Of a stretch of DNA of 64,000 bases, positions 32,900 through 41,311 are shown one piece after another; within the stretch, counting starts at the first letter, position 1; each line of letters opens with the position of its first letter. The notes under the pieces were generated by a model that was not told the origin of the DNA, did not search any database, and was given only the letters and a program-made list of their open reading frames with translations. A program made the position numbers and the translations under genes. Origin of the DNA: Acidobacteriota bacterium (GTDB lineage Bacteria > Acidobacteriota > Thermoanaerobaculia > UBA5066); the NCBI GenBank assembly GCA_016716715.1, contig JADJVE010000008.1, positions 166,501 to 230,500 on the forward strand, read 5' to 3'.

Positions 32900-34240
32900 A
32901 TGAAATTCACAAGGGTCCGGGCACGTGCCGTGCTCGCCACGGCTGCAATTGCGGCCGCATTCGCCGTCGCGCTGCCGGCCGTCGCCGTCGACCCGACCTT
33001 CGACATCTCGGTCAAGGGTCAGATCTTCTCGGAGACCACGGACTACGGGACCGGCGTGGATCGATCGGGTTCGCGCACCGACATCCACTTTCAGCGCCTG
33101 CGGCTCTCCATCACCGGAATGCTGGACGAGACCTACGGTTTCAAGTTCCAGACGTGCGGCGCGTGCGGGACGACGAAGCAGGGCTCTCTCGGTTATGCGG
33201 TGACGCTGCAGGACGTCGACTGGAACGACCGCGACGTGCGCATCATCGACGGGTACGCGATCGCCAACTACTACGACAGTCTCAACTTCAAGATCGGCCT
33301 GACGAAGATTCCTCTCACGCGCGCGAACCTGGACGATTGCTTCTCCGCGCTGTCGCAGGATCGCTCGATGTTCGTGTACAGCGCGTACGGCACCTCACCC
33401 GCGAAGTTCAGCCGCGACCTGGGTGCGGTCGTTTGGGGCTCCTTCCTCGATGAAAAGCTGCGCTACTACGCCGCCCTCTTCCAGGGGCGTGAGGGGATCG
33501 TGAAGACCACGCACCCCTTCAGCGGCGCCACGGTGACCTCTTCTCCCGAGCCCGAAAACTCCTTCGAATGGGTCGGCCGGGCCCACTACGCGTTTCTCGA
33601 TGCCGAGCCTGGATCGGCGTATGAGGGCACTTATTTCGGCGACCTGAAGGTCCTCACGCTTGGCGCCGGCGTCGCCTATGAGCCGAACGCCGTCTACCGG
33701 AACGTGACCAGCGCGGGAGTCGTCCAGAACCTGGACACCGTCGATTACACCGCTTTCGCAGCCGACCTCCTCTTCGAGTACCCGACCAAGGCCGGCGTTT
33801 TCACGGTCGCGGCGCAATACCTCAAGACCGACTTCGACGACGCCGTCAAGACGAACTTCAACCCTGGCGACCGCCTCGTGAGCATCGCCGGGCTGAACGG
33901 GCAGAAGAACGGCGGGTACGTGAAGGGCGCCTACATCCTGCCGCTCAAGGTCGGAAAGAAGGGACTCCTCCAGCCCTACGTTATCGGCGAGAGCTGGAAG
34001 TTCGCGCATCTCCTTGGCATCGACGACCAGAAGATCACCCAGTACGGCGGTGGCCTCAACTACTACATCCAGCGGGAAAACGTGCGCCTGACGTTCGAGT
34101 ACCTCCAGACGGAGTTCGACAAGGAGACCGGCTTCATCGGCGGCCGCGTCGACCCCGTCACCTTCGCTCCCATCGACAAGCTCAAGTCCTTCGGCACGTT
34201 CCGGCTCATGGTCCAGATCCAGGTCGGAACCTTCCTCTAA
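32900..34240 (+). CDS. OprP/ExtI-like outer-membrane porin
   Basis: 446 residues; ATG at 32900 with AGGAGG at 32890-32895. A signal peptide ends near AVALPAVAVD. The body is a large beta barrel of the phosphate-selective porin O/P class (DIHFQRLRLSITGMLDETYG, then many alternating strands) and ends QIQVGTFL. In Geobacter a porin of this class (ExtI) acts in selenite/tellurite reduction beside a rhodanese and a small periplasmic protein. The same three types of gene occur here in a row, so a similar anion-uptake role is plausible. Confidence 0.8.
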   Translation: MKFTRVRARAVLATAAIAAAFAVALPAVAVDPTFDISVKGQIFSETTDYGTGVDRSGSRTDIHFQRLRLSITGMLDETYGFKFQTCGACGTTKQGSLGYAVTLQDVDWNDRDVRIIDGYAIANYYDSLNFKIGLTKIPLTRANLDDCFSALSQDRSMFVYSAYGTSPAKFSRDLGAVVWGSFLDEKLRYYAALFQGREGIVKTTHPFSGATVTSSPEPENSFEWVGRAHYAFLDAEPGSAYEGTYFGDLKVLTLGAGVAYEPNAVYRNVTSAGVVQNLDTVDYTAFAADLLFEYPTKAGVFTVAAQYLKTDFDDAVKTNFNPGDRLVSIAGLNGQKNGGYVKGAYILPLKVGKKGLLQPYVIGESWKFAHLLGIDDQKITQYGGGLNYYIQRENVRLTFEYLQTEFDKETGFIGGRVDPVTFAPIDKLKSFGTFRLMVQIQVGTFL

Positions 34241-34275
34241 ACGCTCGACAAACGACAACCGAGGAGAGACATCTC

Positions 34276-34596
34276 ATGTTGAAGAAAATGACCATCACGC
34301 TTTTCGTGGCCGTGGCGCTCGTCGCCGCCGCCACCGTCTTCGCGGCCCCCGCGACGAACGGCAAGATTCTTTCGATCGACGGCGCCTCCGTGAAGATCGC
34401 GATCGATGGTGAGAAGCCCTCCTGGATCCGGGAGGGAGCGCCCGTGAAGTTCACGGAAGGCGTCGGCAAGATCCTCGAGGTCTCCGCCGAGGGCGTTACT
34501 CCGGTCGTCATCACCGTCAAGACGAAGAAAGCTGCCGAGTTGAAGGCCGGCCAGGCCATTTCCTTCGAAAAGGGCAAGTCGTCGGCGGGCTGCTGA
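34276..34596 (+). CDS. small periplasmic protein, ExtJ-like by context
   Basis: 106 residues with signal peptide (residues 1-23, ending VFA). The mature part is a small beta-rich domain (NGKILSIDGASVKIAIDGEK, GVTPVVITVKTKKAAELKAG) like secreted OB/nucleic-acid-type folds, ending KGKSSAGC with a free C-terminal Cys. Sits between porin and rhodanese genes. No catalytic residues are recognisable. Confidence 0.65.
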   Translation: MLKKMTITLFVAVALVAAATVFAAPATNGKILSIDGASVKIAIDGEKPSWIREGAPVKFTEGVGKILEVSAEGVTPVVITVKTKKAAELKAGQAISFEKGKSSAGC

Positions 34597-34630
34597 GTTC
34601 GGAGATTTTCTGAGAAAGGAAGAGTGCCCC

Positions 34631-35539
34631 GTGAATTCGAAGCGAATTGTCATTCCGGTTCTTCTCGTCGGGCTGCTCACACTGTGGGCGGCTCCCGCTT
34701 TCGCGGCGGCCGCGGCCGAGGGGCTTCCGCCGGTCGTTTCGCCTTCCGTCCTTGCCGATCGTCTTGCGGCCGCGCCGGGCAGCGTCGCGCTGCTCGACGC
34801 GCGTCCCGCGATCAAGGCATACCTCGCCGGCCACATCGCGGGCGCCCAGACCGTCAACGTCGACAGCTTCAGGTCGACGGCCGGCGGCGTACCGGGCGCG
34901 CTCTTTCCGATGGAGACGATCCACTTCGTCGTCCACCGTCTGGGAGTCACGTCCGACACGCCCGTCGTCGTTTACGCTGAGGAAAGCGACATCGACGCCA
35001 CGTTCGTCGCCTCGGTCTTGCGTATCGCCGGCCTCAAGCAGGTCTCGATTCTCGACGGCGGCTTCGAGCGCTGGACGGCCGAAAAGCGTCCCGTGACTCC
35101 GGCGCGCAAGCCTGTGGCGGCCTCGACGGAGACGTTCGTGCCCCGGCCGGCCGACCTCGTCACGCTCGACGACGTGAAGAAGGCGGTCGAGGCGAAAAAC
35201 GTCGTCTTTCTCGACGCGCGCCCGGCAGAGGCCTTCAACGCGGGCCACATCCCTGGTGCGAAGTCGCGGTTCTGGAAGAAGGACATCGTCCCGGAGGGCC
35301 AGCCGAACGCAGGCTCTTTCCGCCCCGAGGCCGACGTGAAGGCCGAGCTCGAGAGCGCGGGCGTGACCGCAACGACACCCGTCATCGTCTATTGCAGCAC
35401 CGGGCATCAGGCCTCGGAGCTCTTCTACACGCTCCGCCACCGCCTCGGCTATTCCAACGTGCGCCTCTACAACGGCTCCTGGCTCGAGTGGTCGATCACT
35501 CCCGGGCTGCCGAAGGAGGTAACGCCGCCTCCTGCCTGA
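34631..35539 (+). CDS. exported tandem rhodanese (sulfurtransferase)
   Basis: 302 residues from GTG 34631. A signal peptide precedes two rhodanese domains. In the first, VVVYAEESDIDAT replaces the Cys loop, so it is inactive. In the second, VIVYCSTGHQASE contains the catalytic Cys in a CSTGHQAS loop close to thiosulfate/3-mercaptopyruvate sulfurtransferases. Periplasmic location beside a molybdoenzyme suggests a carrier of sulfane sulfur or selenium. Compare ExtH of Geobacter. Confidence 0.88.
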   Translation: MNSKRIVIPVLLVGLLTLWAAPAFAAAAAEGLPPVVSPSVLADRLAAAPGSVALLDARPAIKAYLAGHIAGAQTVNVDSFRSTAGGVPGALFPMETIHFVVHRLGVTSDTPVVVYAEESDIDATFVASVLRIAGLKQVSILDGGFERWTAEKRPVTPARKPVAASTETFVPRPADLVTLDDVKKAVEAKNVVFLDARPAEAFNAGHIPGAKSRFWKKDIVPEGQPNAGSFRPEADVKAELESAGVTATTPVIVYCSTGHQASELFYTLRHRLGYSNVRLYNGSWLEWSITPGLPKEVTPPPA

Positions 35540-35584
35540 CGCCTGTTTCGATCCGATGCGGGCGGCGCGACGAGGAAACGTCAC

Positions 35585-37789
35585 ATGAAGAACGACATCA
35601 CCCGAAGACGTTTCCTCGGAACCGCCGCCACGCTGGGCGCGGGGGCCGTCGCGGTCCCCGCCGTCGCGAGTCCAACCGTCCACCCGCCAGGCTGGAGCGG
35701 GACGGCCCGAGTCGAGAAGATCGCGACGACGTGCGAGATGTGCTTCTGGCGGTGCGGGGTCCTCGCATCGGTCGAAGGAGGCAAGGTCGTGAGGGTCGAG
35801 GGAAATCCCGATCACCCCCAGAACCAGGGACGCCTGTGCGCCCGCGGGAACGCGGGGACCGGACTGCTCCATGACCCCGACCGGTTGAAGACCCCGTTGC
35901 TTCGAGTTGGAGAACGCGGCGAAGGTCGCTTCAAGCCCGTGAGCTGGGACGAGGCTCTCGACTTTCTCGCCGGCCGCCTCGTGAAGCTCCGCGACGAGCA
36001 CGGGCCGGAGAGCGTCGCCTTCTTCCCGCACGGCAACGGTGCGCGCTTCTTCGCCACGTTGATGCGTGCCTACGGCACCCCGAACAGCGCCGAGCCGTCC
36101 TTCGCCCAGTGCCGCGGTCCGCGGGAGGTGGGCTACTCGCTCACGTTCGGGCAGGGCCTCGGCTCCCCCGAGCCGGTCGATCTCGAAGAGGCGCGGCTCG
36201 TCGTCCTCATCGGGAGCCATCTGGGCGAGAACGTGTTCACGTCCCAGATCACGGCGTTCGCGACGGGCCTCGCGCGCGGCGCGAAGCTCATCGCGGTCGA
36301 TCCGCGCTTCTCGCTCGCCGCCTCGAAGGCCGACTGGTGGCTGCCGATCCGGCCGGGCACCGACATCGCGCTTCTTCTCGCGTGGATGAACGTCCTGATC
36401 GCCGAGGATCTCTGCGACAAGGAGTACCTCAAGACGTACGCCTCGGGGTTCGACCGTCTTGCGAACCACGTCCGGGAGTTCACGCCGGAGTGGGCCGAGG
36501 CGATCACGGAGATCCCCGCCGCGAAAATCCGCGAGACGGCGCGAGCGATGGGCAAGGCGAAGCCGGCCGTCGCCGTGCACCCCGGGAGGCACGTCACCTG
36601 GTACGGCGACGACACGCAGCGGGCGCGGGCGATGGCCATCCTGACGGCTCTCCTCGGGAGCTGGGGACGCAAGGGCGGCATCTTCCTCCCCACGCCGATT
36701 CCGCGCGGGAGCTTCGACCTCCCGGACTTCCCGGAGCCGAAGCGAGGACGGGCAGACGGCGCCGGTAAGCGCTTCCCTCTCGCCATCGAGGAGCTGGGAG
36801 TCACGAACGGCCTGATCGACGCGACCCTTTCGGGCGATCCCTACCCGATCAAGGCGTGGATCGTCTACGGGCAGAACATGCTCGAGAGCATCCCGCAGCC
36901 GGCCCGGACGGTCGAAGCGATCGGGAAGCTGGACCTGATGGTCGTCGTCGACGTGCTGCCCGTCGAGCAGATCAAGTACGCGGATCTCGTGCTGCCCGAG
37001 GCCACGTATCTCGAGCGCTACGACCCACCGACGATCGTGGAGTCCGCCAAGAGGCCGTTCATCGCGGTGCGCTCGCCGGCGTGCGAGCCCCTCTACGAGT
37101 CGAAACCGGGATGGTGGATCGCAAAGGAGCTGGCGAAGAGGCTGAAGCTGGAGGCGTTCTTCCCTTGGGACACGCCCGAGCAGCACCTCGAGAAGATTCT
37201 CAAGCCGACCGGGTTCGGCGCGCGGGAGCTCCTGAACCGCGGGGCGGTGGCCTTTCCGGGCAAGCCGTACCTCGAGGATCGCGCTCCGGTCGACCGCACG
37301 TTCGACACCGCGAGCGGGAAGATCGAGCTCTACTCGGAGGCTCTCGCGAAGATCGGCGCGGATCCGCTGCCGCGCTACACGCCGCCCGTCGAACCGCCAA
37401 AGGGGTTCTTCCGGCTCATCTACGGGCGCGCGCCGGTGCATTCCTTCGCGCGGAGCCAGAACAACGAAGCGCTCGACGCCCTGATGTCCGAGAACGAGGT
37501 CTGGCTGGCGACGAGCGTCGCCCGCGACTGGGGAGTGACCGAGGGCCAGCGCATCGTTCTCGAGAACGTCGAGGGCGTGAAGAGCAGCCCGGTCCGGGTC
37601 AAGGTCACGGAGGGCATTCGGAGCGATTGCGCCTACCTCGTCCACGGCTTCGGCCAGCAGTCGCGAGCCCTGAGGCGCGCCTTCGGTCGCGGCGCCTCCG
37701 ACAACTCGCTGATGAGCCGGGTGAGCGTCGATCCGTTGACCGGCGGAACCGGGATGCGCGTGAACTTCGTGCGCGCCGCCCGGGCTTGA
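35585..37789 (+). CDS. molybdopterin oxidoreductase, second Psr/Phs/selenate-reductase-like catalytic subunit
   Basis: 734 residues. Twin-arginine signal TRRRFLGTAATLGAGAVAV (residues 6-24). [4Fe-4S] site Cys50-X2-Cys53-X3-Cys57-X27-Cys85. Putative Mo/W ligand Cys176 in SFAQCRGPREVGY. It aligns throughout with the product of 17194-19410 (same CRGPREVG, LIGSHLGEN and RPGTDIALLLAWM segments), but the operon partner is a b-type cytochrome rather than NrfD. The acceptor could be a sulfur, selenium or tellurium oxyanion; the porin and rhodanese neighbours favour the latter two, which is inference. Confidence 0.88.
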   Translation: MKNDITRRRFLGTAATLGAGAVAVPAVASPTVHPPGWSGTARVEKIATTCEMCFWRCGVLASVEGGKVVRVEGNPDHPQNQGRLCARGNAGTGLLHDPDRLKTPLLRVGERGEGRFKPVSWDEALDFLAGRLVKLRDEHGPESVAFFPHGNGARFFATLMRAYGTPNSAEPSFAQCRGPREVGYSLTFGQGLGSPEPVDLEEARLVVLIGSHLGENVFTSQITAFATGLARGAKLIAVDPRFSLAASKADWWLPIRPGTDIALLLAWMNVLIAEDLCDKEYLKTYASGFDRLANHVREFTPEWAEAITEIPAAKIRETARAMGKAKPAVAVHPGRHVTWYGDDTQRARAMAILTALLGSWGRKGGIFLPTPIPRGSFDLPDFPEPKRGRADGAGKRFPLAIEELGVTNGLIDATLSGDPYPIKAWIVYGQNMLESIPQPARTVEAIGKLDLMVVVDVLPVEQIKYADLVLPEATYLERYDPPTIVESAKRPFIAVRSPACEPLYESKPGWWIAKELAKRLKLEAFFPWDTPEQHLEKILKPTGFGARELLNRGAVAFPGKPYLEDRAPVDRTFDTASGKIELYSEALAKIGADPLPRYTPPVEPPKGFFRLIYGRAPVHSFARSQNNEALDALMSENEVWLATSVARDWGVTEGQRIVLENVEGVKSSPVRVKVTEGIRSDCAYLVHGFGQQSRALRRAFGRGASDNSLMSRVSVDPLTGGTGMRVNFVRAARA

Positions 37790-37802
37790 AGGGAGAGGAC
37801 GA

Positions 37803-38534
37803 GTGGCCAGATACGCGATGGTGACGGACCTGCGCAAGTGCGTGGCCTGCCAGGCCTGCACGGTCGCGTGCAGCGCCGAGTGGGCCGTGCCCGCCGGGCA
37901 TGCGCGGACGCACGTCCGGACGACGCCTCTCGCCGGCAGCTTCCCGAACCTGACCTCCAGCCCTGTCGTGGGCCAATGCAACCAGTGCGATCACCCTCCC
38001 TGCGTCGAGCCCTGCCCCTCGGGCGCGACGTATCAGGACGCCGGCGGCATCGTCCGCGTGGACACGGACGTCTGCATCGGTTGCGGCTTCTGCGTCGACG
38101 CCTGCCCCTACGAGGCGAGATTCATCAACCCGCGCACGAAGAAGGTCGACAAGTGCGACTTCTGCAGGCCGCGCATCGAGCGCGGTGAGGTGCCCGCGTG
38201 CGTCGCGACCTGCACGGCCCACGCGAAGTACTTTGGAGACCTCGAGGATCGCAACAGCGAGGTGTCCCGGCTCGTGTTCCGGGACGGGGCGCGCCGGATG
38301 GAGACCCGGACGGTCGCCGTCGGCCCGAACGTCTTCTATCTCGGGCGGCCGGAGCACCTCGACCTGGTCCTGAGCAGTTACCCGCCCCGGCCCCCTCGAC
38401 TTCTCACCGCCGGCGCGGCGTGGACGAGGCTCCTGAAGCCGCTCGTGCTCGCCATGGTTGGGATGACGTTTGCGGGCCAGGCCGTGGCGTTCTTCACGCA
38501 GCTCCACAAGGGGGAGGGCGACTTTGAGGAGTGA
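37803..38534 (+). CDS. four-cluster ferredoxin subunit with C-terminal membrane helix
   Basis: 243 residues from GTG 37803 (GGGAGAGGAC upstream). Four cluster motifs: CVACQACTVAC, CNQCDHPPCVEPC, CIGCGFCVDAC and CDFC...CVATC. A C-terminal helix (LLKPLVLAMVGMTFAGQAVAF) anchors it, unlike the soluble partner at 19407. It links the cytochrome b to the molybdoenzyme. The next gene starts within its 3' end. Confidence 0.9.
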   Translation: MARYAMVTDLRKCVACQACTVACSAEWAVPAGHARTHVRTTPLAGSFPNLTSSPVVGQCNQCDHPPCVEPCPSGATYQDAGGIVRVDTDVCIGCGFCVDACPYEARFINPRTKKVDKCDFCRPRIERGEVPACVATCTAHAKYFGDLEDRNSEVSRLVFRDGARRMETRTVAVGPNVFYLGRPEHLDLVLSSYPPRPPRLLTAGAAWTRLLKPLVLAMVGMTFAGQAVAFFTQLHKGEGDFEE

Positions 38535-39357
38535 CGCCATTCCGCTCGCGCCGGTGCCGCTCACGGCCGACGAGGCCGAGACGATGCTCCAGCGCCAGAT
38601 CAAGAAGCATCACGTCGCCATCATTCTCCTGCACTGGTTCAACGCGGCGACGTGGATCCTCGAAGTCGCGACCGGCGCCGCGCTCATCTCGTCGCGCCTC
38701 TTCCGCGTCGCCCCGGACTGGTACCTCGCGATCGTCAACGGGCTGTTCGGCACGCGGGGCAACCTTCTGCGCTTTCACGTCGCGCTCGGCCTCGTCTGGA
38801 TCGGCGTCTTCCTCGTCTACGGAATCTTCGGCTTCCGCACGTATCTTCGCGGCGAGGTCCTGAAGAAGGAGATCGCCCTCGATCGCGACGACGTGCGCTG
38901 GCTCGTCGTCCGTGCGCTCCGGATCCTCGGACGCAGCGACGAAGCGCTCCCCCTCCAGGGGGTCTACAACGCCGGACAGAAGCTCTTCTCGATGGTGGTC
39001 TACGCGATGCTGCCGGTCGTGATGGTCACCGGCGTGATCATGGCCTTCAGGCTGTTCTCGCCGTGGGTCGTGGGCTGGGCGGTAGTTCTCCACTTCGGCG
39101 CCGTTGGGGCGGTCGTGGCCGGGCTCGTCATTCATGTGTACATGGGAGCGGTTTTCCCGGAAGAGAAGCCCGCCTTCTTCTCGATGTTCACCGGATCGGT
39201 AAACGAGCTCTTCGCCTACAACCATCACTTCAAGTGGTGGAGGGAGATGAAGACGGAGCAGCTGGCCTGGGATCGGCAGCGCGAGCCGGCGGCGGAGATC
39301 GCCAGACCGGAGACGCCTGCGGGAGGCGAGGGCGACGCGCAGGAACCCTCGACCTGA
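38524..39357 (+). CDS. cytochrome b (formate dehydrogenase gamma-like) subunit
   Basis: About 277 residues if started at TTG 38524, which has GGGGGAGGG upstream and overlaps the Fe-S gene; ATG 38584 is the alternative. There are four helices with His candidates in ILLHWFNAATWILEV, LLRFHVALGLVWIGVF, VVLHFGAVGAVVAGLVIHVYMG. The segment GVYNAGQKLFSMVVYAMLPV is typical of formate dehydrogenase gamma chains. It oxidises menaquinol for the Fe-S/molybdoenzyme pair. Confidence 0.82.
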   Translation: MRSDAIPLAPVPLTADEAETMLQRQIKKHHVAIILLHWFNAATWILEVATGAALISSRLFRVAPDWYLAIVNGLFGTRGNLLRFHVALGLVWIGVFLVYGIFGFRTYLRGEVLKKEIALDRDDVRWLVVRALRILGRSDEALPLQGVYNAGQKLFSMVVYAMLPVVMVTGVIMAFRLFSPWVVGWAVVLHFGAVGAVVAGLVIHVYMGAVFPEEKPAFFSMFTGSVNELFAYNHHFKWWREMKTEQLAWDRQREPAAEIARPETPAGGEGDAQEPST

Positions 39358-39405
39358 CGAAGCTGTACGCGCAAGGCGGTGCGCTGAAGAGGCCTTCGCC
39401 GGGCT

Positions 39406-40146
39406 TCAACGCGTGAAGATCAGCTTCGCGCCGGCGATCAGGAGGACGAGCGCCAGGCTGCGCCGGATCGCGACGGGCGGGAAGCGGCGACTGCCGAGAT
39501 ACGAGCCCAACGTCCCGCCGATCACAGCGGCGGCTGCAAGGACAATGGCGAACGAAGGGACGTTCCGTGCGCCCCCGAGGTTTCCGAGCAGCCCGGCCAC
39601 GGAATTGACGAGGATGAAGAGAGCGGACACGGCCGCCGCGGACCTGGCGCGCGCCCACCGTTTGAAGAGAAGCAGGGGCGTGAGGAAGATGCCGCCGCCC
39701 GTCCCCGTGAGACCCGCCAGCAGCCCGAGCCCGGCGCCGATCGGGAGGGCGACGAGAGGGCGCGGCTCCTCGGCGACCACGTCGGGCGCCGACCCGGAGA
39801 AAAGGAAGCGGAAGGCCGAGAACAGCAGGACGACTCCGACGAGCACCTTGAAGGCGTGAGCGGGCAGGTCGACCCAGCCGCCGACGAAGGCCATGGGAAC
39901 GGAAAGCGCGGCGAAGGGCCAGAACAGCCGCCACGAGAAGTGCCCCGCCCGCCAGAACTGCCACGTGGCGATGCTCGCGACGAGCACGTTGAGGACGAGC
40001 GCCGTGGGCTTGATCTCGGCGGGGGCGAGACTGAAGAGGGACATGACGGCGATGTAGCCGGAGGCGCCGGCGTGCCCGACGGACGAATAGAGAAACGCCA
40101 CGACGAGAACGGCAGCCGTGAGGAAGACGAGTGTTTCAGTCGACAT
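39406..40146 (-). CDS. TauE/SafE family sulfite/organosulfonate exporter-like protein
   Basis: 246 residues from ATG 40146; eight hydrophobic helices. It has SSVGHAGASGYIAVMSLFSL and LTGTGGGIFLTPLLLF, the twin GxGGG-type motifs of TauE/SafE (DUF81) proteins. Family members export sulfite or other sulfur anions. It is convergent with the second molybdoenzyme operon. It could remove sulfite produced by the rhodanese/thiosulfate chemistry; inference. Confidence 0.85.
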   Translation of the reverse strand: MSTETLVFLTAAVLVVAFLYSSVGHAGASGYIAVMSLFSLAPAEIKPTALVLNVLVASIATWQFWRAGHFSWRLFWPFAALSVPMAFVGGWVDLPAHAFKVLVGVVLLFSAFRFLFSGSAPDVVAEEPRPLVALPIGAGLGLLAGLTGTGGGIFLTPLLLFKRWARARSAAAVSALFILVNSVAGLLGNLGGARNVPSFAIVLAAAAVIGGTLGSYLGSRRFPPVAIRRSLALVLLIAGAKLIFTR

Positions 40147-40359
40147 TCGTGCGCATGGCCCAGCGTGCCGCAACGATACCGTGCTTTTCGGAATGGCTTC
40201 CTGATGAGGCGCGTCGAGAAGCGGGTTGCAGTTCTCATGCACGAGTTGCAGTCCGGCGGACGAGCCTGCGTCGGTGATGGGGCGGCCTCCATCGAGAAAA
40301 CACTCTATCCATTCATGTTCATGCGGCTCCCTTCGTCTGCCTCGCCCGGTTCCTCCCAC

Positions 40360-40374
40360 TGGCACAGGACGTGA
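40360..40374 (+). promoter_or_regulatory. possible sigma-54 promoter upstream of the Gly-rich secreted protein
   Basis: TGGCACAGGACGTGA: the -24 element is TGGCACA (consensus TGGCACG) and GG to G spacing is ten bases, but the -12 element reads GTGA rather than TTGC. It lies about 65 bases before the ATG. Weak on its own; supported by a better site before the related gene at 46431. Confidence 0.35.
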
Positions 40375-40439
40375 AACGAGAAGGCACGTCCGGGAAGCCC
40401 AAAGGGCAGGCCGGCATGAGACGAAAGGAGACCACGACA

Positions 40440-40817
40440 ATGCGAAGTACCTTCACGAAGACCGCATCTCTCCTCGCGGGCGCGCTCTTCCTCGCCGGAA
40501 CGCTGACGCTGCCGGCGGACGCGCAGCAGGGTCCGGGGAACGGCCCGGGCGACGGCACCGGCAATCAGGGCGTCGGCCCGAAGGACGGCACCGGCTACGG
40601 CGCGCCCGGCAGCGGCGCGACGCCGGGCGCCAAGGCGGGCCAGCCCCAGAACGGCAAGATGGGGAAGGGCCCCGGCGACGGCTCCGGCAACAACGGGAGC
40701 GGGCCCAGGGACGGCACCGGCTTCGGGGCCGGCTCGGGCAAGGGCTCGGGCACCTGCACGGGAAGCGGCCCGCAGGGCGGCCGCGGCTCGGGTGCCCGGC
40801 AGGGTGGGCGGAGCTGA
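40440..40817 (+). CDS. small secreted Gly-rich protein with GP-DGTG repeats
   Basis: 125 residues from ATG 40440 (AAAGGAG upstream). A signal peptide ends near PADAQQ. The mature protein is Gly/Pro/Asp repeats: GPGDGTGNQGVGPKDGTGYG, then again GPGDGSGNNGSGPRDGTGFG, and a tail with one Cys. The pattern recalls DUF5320-like Gly-rich proteins. The Asp-Gly-rich turns could bind metal. A related DGTG motif ends the secreted protein at 46431-46988. Confidence 0.7.
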   Translation: MRSTFTKTASLLAGALFLAGTLTLPADAQQGPGNGPGDGTGNQGVGPKDGTGYGAPGSGATPGAKAGQPQNGKMGKGPGDGSGNNGSGPRDGTGFGAGSGKGSGTCTGSGPQGGRGSGARQGGRS

Positions 40818-40826
40818 TCTTCCGGG

Positions 40827-40854
40827 GCGGCCCCGCGACTGCGGGGCCGCTTCT
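40827..40854. terminator. hairpin terminator between convergent genes
   Basis: GCGGCCCCGC (40827-40836), loop GACT, GCGGGGCCGC (40841-40850): a perfect ten-base stem, followed by TTCT. It lies ten bases after the Gly-rich gene and 23 bases from the end of the convergent small gene. Confidence 0.65.
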
Positions 40855-40872
40855 CCGGGTGCGCTCGAAGGT

Positions 40873-41034
40873 TCAGCCTCGGCGGCGGCTGAACAAGCGC
40901 TCGAGGAGGGGCTTCGGCGGCGGGCACGTGCAGCGCTTGTCGCGCGGAACGCCCGCAAGCGCTTCCTCGACGTGCCGGCCGCAACCGGCATACGTCGGCT
41001 TCCCGCACCGGGAACAGGTCACTCGATGACACAT
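40873..41034 (-). CDS. small Cys-rich (zinc-ribbon-like) protein
   Basis: 53 residues from ATG 41034. The sequence MCHRVTCSRCGKPTYAGCG and then EEALAGVPRDKRCTCPPP matches a widely conserved family of tiny proteins with a CxxC knuckle and a second Cys-X-Cys. Probably zinc-binding; function unknown. An in-frame start 54 bases earlier would add an unrelated leader. Confidence 0.75.
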   Translation of the reverse strand: MCHRVTCSRCGKPTYAGCGRHVEEALAGVPRDKRCTCPPPKPLLERLFSRRRG

Positions 41035-41051
41035 GGCCAGTCCCCGGCGGT

Positions 41052-41273
41052 TTATCGCGCGGCCGGCCCGGAGGGTTTCGCCGGGCACGTGCTCAGACCG
41101 AAGATGGAATAGAGCGGACAGTTGCCCACGAGTCCGGTCAAGAGGAGCGGGATGCCGACGAAGCCCCAGCTCGTCTTCGGTCCGACCACCGTCAGCGAGA
41201 GCATCACGATGCCCGCGACGATCCTCAGGATGCGGTCCGCGGTACCTTCGTTGGTCTTGAAGAACTCTTTCAT
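41052..41273 (-). CDS. DUF2892 (YgaP-C-like) membrane protein
   Basis: 73 residues; ATG with AAGGAG spaced correctly. It begins MKEFFKTNEGTADRILRIVAG and has two hydrophobic segments followed by GNCPLYSIFGLSTCP, the Cys-containing signature of DUF2892, which in other proteins is fused to rhodanese domains. Sulfur trafficking is therefore a reasonable guess. Its upstream neighbour on the same strand is the methyltransferase-DUF6125 fusion. Confidence 0.88.
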   Translation of the reverse strand: MKEFFKTNEGTADRILRIVAGIVMLSLTVVGPKTSWGFVGIPLLLTGLVGNCPLYSIFGLSTCPAKPSGPAAR

Positions 41274-41311
41274 GGTGACTCCTTATGGCCGCTGTGGATT
41301 CGGCGGCCGTC

